Assembly (NCBI GenBank): GCA_030591795.1
Contig: JAUVAJ010000024.1
Coordinates: forward strand, 1-10,525
DNA from: Desulfuromonadales bacterium
GTDB taxonomy: Bacteria > Desulfobacterota > Desulfuromonadia > Desulfuromonadales > UBA2294
Reading direction: 5' to 3'
DNA length: 10,525 bases
Position numbers and translations under genes: made by a program. The notes under the pieces are model-generated. The model had not been told where the DNA came from. It saw only the letters and a list, made by a program, of their open reading frames with translations, and ran no database searches. The first letter of the stretch is position 1; every line of letters starts with the position of its first letter. Below are positions 8,301 through 10,525 of the stretch, in pieces.

Positions 8301-8571
8301 CGAGAATCTCGCTGTAAAGCGCGGCATCCAAAGTATCGATCAGACGTTCAAGGTTGTTCAGGGCGAGCGCCGGGTCGGCGCAATTCAGTGCCTGGATCGA
8401 TAAGCGCGCCATAAGTGCGCAATCACCGGTCGACTCAAAAATCAGGCGCAGGTTGGTCGCGGTTCTGGCCGGCTCATTGAACTTGAGCTCCTCAACCAGT
8501 TGCTGCAGATCGTCCTGTTCCTGTTCCTTGCAGGCGGCGATAAGGCGTTCAGTCAGCCGGGCGGTCTCCAT
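5389..8571 (-). CDS. glnE: Bifunctional glutamine synthetase adenylyltransferase / adenylyl-removing enzyme
   Basis: Cytoplasmic enzyme that attaches AMP to, and removes it from, a tyrosine on each glutamine synthetase subunit, directed by PII and glutamine, so matching ammonium assimilation to nitrogen supply. The two-nucleotidyltransferase architecture is clear over 1060 residues. The N-terminal (removing) half has GMGKLGG at 232-238, SSDIDL at 244-249 (D246, D248), DLDLRPEGRSG at 304-314 and GRGGIREIEF at 400-409. The C-terminal (transferring) half has GMGKLGG at 768-774, SDLD at 781-784 (D782, D784), DTRLRPSGNQG at 839-849 and GRGGMVDVEF at 935-944. Both active sites look intact. The duplication extends to a pre-catalytic segment (GASQFLT at 104-110, GTSQFLT at 640-646). 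It is longer than E. coli GlnE (946), mostly before the first active site. Its ATG overlaps the mtnA stop by one base, implying translational coupling. No glnA or glnB is in the window. Confidence 0.97.
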   Translation of the reverse strand: METARLTERLIAACKEQEQDDLQQLVEELKFNEPARTATNLRLIFESTGDCALMARLSIQALNCADPALALNNLERLIDTLDAALYSEILARPERCQQLLTILGASQFLTGILCRKPDYLQELFGNAAIDRAKCEAEMNTDLAAAIPDSATFDDLQEKLRGYKAQEMLRIGSRDLCGLAELVGVTDELAALAGATLQRAYEICNNLLQAEFGTPMVSPDGGELQEATFTILGMGKLGGRELNFSSDIDLMYFYLSEKGETTGIASPHGDRINKIPAHTYFVKLSDMINKAIGQATEHGFVFRVDLDLRPEGRSGEIAQPLDSGILYYESWGQSWERSALLKARPVAGDLDLGHTLLKELEPFIFRRHLDYAMLEDIKRMKQKIDSSLTRIQEGEVNLKLGRGGIREIEFFISALQLIHAGKKSSLRLRNSLAALDQLAIEELVEENEVTTLKNAYTFLRNVEHRIQVFQEQQTHNLPTRPEALLALARRSGFIDIATFEAELERHREAVSNIYRELFYTGDTELKSEVRPEIEHLFDPEADPDYIKDLLEGWGFSNPEAAYNSLLVLKGETPNRQLTRQAHRHMERIAPLLMQEVIDSPEPEMTLSNVERFLSALRARGTYFALLAENHKTMKLLVSLFGTSQFLTRIFIQHPEILDALVSGAYATPYKALPDMQMDLATLLTEANDYEQKLEVLRKFRNEEFLRIALNDIFGNTPQGEKTYQLSCLADCCLLTAIDIARDELIPRYGLPYCTTDTQEAQPAEFVIAGMGKLGGMELNYHSDLDIIFVYQGDGETRAVDGTDPERFNSQSNRQYFSRLAQRIISILTLVTQDGYVYQIDTRLRPSGNQGPLVTSLSAFDSYHESSSQLWERQALVKARVVQTDTRLSSALSKSIEHQTYDAPLPDNVAVEIARLRSRMEKEIGRESNDRLNIKTGRGGMVDVEFIAQYLQLLHGADTPELHETNTIKALQKLNQAGILGDIEVATLVDGYKFLRKMENMLRLVHDQSIHELPNDPVYLNKLARRLGYQENANPDQVLLKNYRHNTEGIRAVFNRLLPHGD

Positions 8572-9614
8572 CAGACCCCCTTGACCCGGGCGGCCAGCTG
8601 CGTTTTGTAGTCGCCGCGAGCGAGGCCGTTTTCGGTAATAATCGCGGCGATGTACCGGGCGGGTGTGACGTCAAAGGCCGGATTACGCACAGTGACCCCT
8701 GCCGGGGCGATCCGGTGTCCGCCGCAGTGGGTCACTTCACTCTGGTCGCGTTCTTCGATCGGAATCTCGCTGCCATCGGTCATGTTGAGATCGATGGTCG
8801 AGGTCGGCGCGGCAACATAGAAGGGGATATTGTGCTCACGGGCGAGGATGGCGACGGTGTAGGTGCCGATCTTGTTTGCGGTATCGCCGTTGGCGGCAAT
8901 CCGGTCAGCACCGACAATGACGCAGTCGATTTCACCCCGGCTCATCAGGTGTCCGGCCATGTTGTCGCTGATCAGGGTGACCGGGATGTCATCCTGCATC
9001 AGTTCCCAGGTGGTCAAGCGTGCGCCTTGTAGCCAGGGTCGGGTTTCATCAGCGATGACCGAGACCGTTTTGCCGGCTTCGACCGCCGCCCGGATCACGC
9101 CGAGAGCAGTACCGTAGCCAGCGGTCGCCAGCGCGCCGGCGTTGCAATGGGTCAGGACACGAGCACCGTCGGGGATCAACTCAGCGCCATGCCGGCCCAT
9201 GCGGCGGTTAATCGCGACATCTTCATCGGCGATGCGGCAGGCTTCTTTGAGCAGAGTGCTTTTCAGTTTATTCAGATCTTCTGCGCTATTATCGCTAGCG
9301 ACACGCTGCATTCGATCGAGTGCCCAAAACAGATTGACCGCAGTCGGGCGGGTCGCCGCCAGCAGATCGCAGACCTGTGCAAACTCGGTCGAAAACGTCG
9401 CAAAATTGTCAGCTTCGATGTCACGGGCACCGAAGGCTGCGCCGAATGCTGCGGCAACACCGATAGCCGGCGCACCCCGCACCACCATGCTGCGAATCGC
9501 CTCGGCAACCTCGCGGTAATCGGTATAGTCGATCCAGACCTCTTCGGTCGGCAACAGGCGCTGGTCAAGCATACGGCAGACGCCGTCGATAAACAGGATC
9601 GGTTTGACAGACAT
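8571..9614 (-). CDS. mtnA: S-methyl-5-thioribose-1-phosphate isomerase
   Basis: Cytoplasmic aldose-ketose isomerase converting 5-methylthioribose-1-phosphate to 5-methylthioribulose-1-phosphate in methionine salvage; related enzymes also act on 5-deoxyribose-1-phosphate. The 347-residue length is usual. Family marks: RGAPAIG at 46-52 (phosphate binding), [16 protein letters not shown] at 155-170 with C157, and [18 protein letters not shown] at 235-252 with D237. C157 and D237 correspond to catalytic C160 and D240 of the Bacillus subtilis enzyme (alignment from memory). These catalytic residues distinguish it from eIF2B-like and ribose-1,5-bisphosphate isomerase relatives. A GGAGA site at 9621-9625 supports the ATG. 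It starts 20 bases after gatB and its stop overlaps the glnE start, so all three are probably one transcript. No other methionine-salvage gene is present in the window. Confidence 0.96.
   Translation of the reverse strand: MSVKPILFIDGVCRMLDQRLLPTEEVWIDYTDYREVAEAIRSMVVRGAPAIGVAAAFGAAFGARDIEADNFATFSTEFAQVCDLLAATRPTAVNLFWALDRMQRVASDNSAEDLNKLKSTLLKEACRIADEDVAINRRMGRHGAELIPDGARVLTHCNAGALATAGYGTALGVIRAAVEAGKTVSVIADETRPWLQGARLTTWELMQDDIPVTLISDNMAGHLMSRGEIDCVIVGADRIAANGDTANKIGTYTVAILAREHNIPFYVAAPTSTIDLNMTDGSEIPIEERDQSEVTHCGGHRIAPAGVTVRNPAFDVTPARYIAAIITENGLARGDYKTQLAARVKGV
8576..8582 (-). promoter_or_regulatory. Ribosome-binding site of glnE inside the end of mtnA
   Basis: AAGGGGG, read on the - strand, encodes Lys-Gly near the end of MtnA and lies four bases before the glnE ATG. 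The mtnA stop and glnE start form TGATG. Ribosomes finishing mtnA would be placed to restart on glnE; this supports the chosen start. Confidence 0.7.
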
Positions 9615-9634
9615 TTAGTGTCTCCAGAAAGGCA

Positions 9635-10525
9635 TTAGCCTTTTAGCTTAGCTTTTAATAACTCGTTGACCATGCCGGGGTTAGCCTTCCCCTTGCTTCT
9701 TTGCATGACCTGGCCGACAAAGAAGCCGATCAGTTTATCCTTACCGCCAAGATATTCCTCAACCTGGCCCGGGTTGGCTGCGATGACCTCGTCAACAATT
9801 TTTTCGATCGCCCCGCTGTCGGTCACCTGCTTCAACCCCTGTTCCTCGATGATGCTGTCGGCAGCATGGCCGCTCTGCCACATCGCCTCGAACACCTTTT
9901 TGGCAATGTTGCCGGAAATGGTCTTGTCGGCGACGCGTTTAAGCATGCCGACCAGCATTTCTGGAGAGACCGGGGAGTCGGCAATCGACAGGTTGTTGTC
10001 ATTAATGTGGCGGGCGAGCTCGCCCATGATCCAGTTGGCGCAGGCTTTGGCGTCGTCGTACAGGGCGACGCAAGCTTCAAAATATTCGGCGACGGCTTTG
10101 TCGGCGATCAGCACCCCGACATCATATTCAGGCAGACCGTATTGTTCGGTGTAGCGTTTAAATCTGGCTTCGGGCAGTTCCGGCAAACTCTTGCGGGTCG
10201 TTTCGATCCACGCTTCGTCAATAACCAGCGGTACCAGGTCCGGATCGGGGAAGTAGCGGTAATCGTGCGCTTCTTCCTTGCTGCGCATCGACCGGGAGAC
10301 GCCGGTGTTGCTGTCAAACAGACGGGTCTCCTGAACGACTTTGCCGCCGTCCTCGATCAGCTCGATCTGCCGGTCGATCTCGTACTCGATCGCCTGCTTG
10401 ATAAAGCGGAAGGAGTTGATGTTTTTCAGTTCAGCCCGGGTGCCGAGCTCCTTCTGGCCCCAGGGTCGGATCGAGACGTTGGCGTCACAGCGAAATGAGC
10501 CCTCTTCGAGGTTGCCATCGCAGGC
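9635..10525 (-). CDS. gatB: Asp-tRNA(Asn)/Glu-tRNA(Gln) amidotransferase subunit B (5' partial)
   Basis: The frame stays open to the window edge, so the N-terminal part (about 180 of some 475-480 residues) is missing; 296 residues are visible. GatB binds the misacylated tRNA and activates its acyl group with ATP, while GatA supplies ammonia from glutamine and GatC joins them; the product is Gln-tRNA(Gln) and/or Asn-tRNA(Asn). Visible family motifs are [19 protein letters not shown] close to the window edge, [12 protein letters not shown] sequence after it, and [17 protein letters not shown] around 10240-10276. The C-terminal YqeY-like tRNA-binding tail ends [13 protein letters not shown]. An internal Met at 10288 is not the start because homology continues through it. 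Presence of GatB implies indirect amidation for at least one of the two tRNAs. gatA and gatC, if linked, would lie beyond base 10525. Confidence 0.97.
   Translation of the reverse strand, partial: ACDGNLEEGSFRCDANVSIRPWGQKELGTRAELKNINSFRFIKQAIEYEIDRQIELIEDGGKVVQETRLFDSNTGVSRSMRSKEEAHDYRYFPDPDLVPLVIDEAWIETTRKSLPELPEARFKRYTEQYGLPEYDVGVLIADKAVAEYFEACVALYDDAKACANWIMGELARHINDNNLSIADSPVSPEMLVGMLKRVADKTISGNIAKKVFEAMWQSGHAADSIIEEQGLKQVTDSGAIEKIVDEVIAANPGQVEEYLGGKDKLIGFFVGQVMQRSKGKANPGMVNELLKAKLKG

Noticed and set aside
9608..9624. Small hairpin AGACA/TGTCT around the mtnA start codon
   Set aside because: A 5-bp AT-rich stem with a 5-base loop is too weak and too common to call a regulatory structure.
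9147..9638. Open reading frame of 163 codons on the + strand
   Set aside because: Antisense to mtnA across its catalytic motifs; no sensible ribosome-binding site or family resemblance.
9701..10498. Open reading frame of 265 codons on the + strand
   Set aside because: It lies wholly antisense to gatB, whose conserved motifs are clear; the translation has no recognisable domain and arises from the codon bias of the opposite strand.

Overview
The window is a densely coded bacterial chromosome segment. It holds seven protein genes, no gap over about 80 bases, and no visible RNA genes, insertion sequences, CRISPR arrays or phage genes. Gene content suggests a member of the Desulfuromonadota (Geobacter/Desulfuromonas/Pelobacter type). 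The pointers are a receiver-DUF4388-DnaJ-TPR fusion, a PilZ protein with a receiver-like front half, a heterotrimeric-type GatB, and MtnA beside GlnE. This taxonomic placement is inferred from the proteins and was not tested by any search.

Layout. Bases 1-3409 read on the + strand: the C-terminal part of an RND-family efflux permease (5' end outside the window), then ttcA for tRNA 2-thiocytidine synthesis, then a PilZ-domain protein. Bases 3424-10525 read on the - strand, in transcription order: gatB (5' end outside the window), mtnA, glnE and a large multidomain response regulator. The two gene strings converge tail to tail with only 14 bases between their stop codons (3410-3423).

The - strand string looks like an operon for at least gatB-mtnA-glnE. 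GatB and MtnA are 20 bases apart, and the mtnA stop and glnE start share one base (TGATG), with the glnE ribosome-binding site inside the end of mtnA. A 66-base gap containing a hairpin and a T-run separates glnE from the response regulator, so that last gene may be partly uncoupled. The functions are diverse: Gln-tRNA/Asn-tRNA amidation, methylthioribose-1-phosphate isomerisation, and adenylylation control of glutamine synthetase. They share only a loose glutamine/methionine/nitrogen theme. The + strand string mixes export, tRNA modification and probable c-di-GMP response.

Most of the window is ordinary housekeeping sequence. The least understood parts are the receiver-DUF4388-J-domain-TPR protein (a possible phosphorylation-controlled DnaK co-chaperone) and the PilZ protein with a degenerate receiver-like N-terminus. 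I saw no convincing new multi-gene system.
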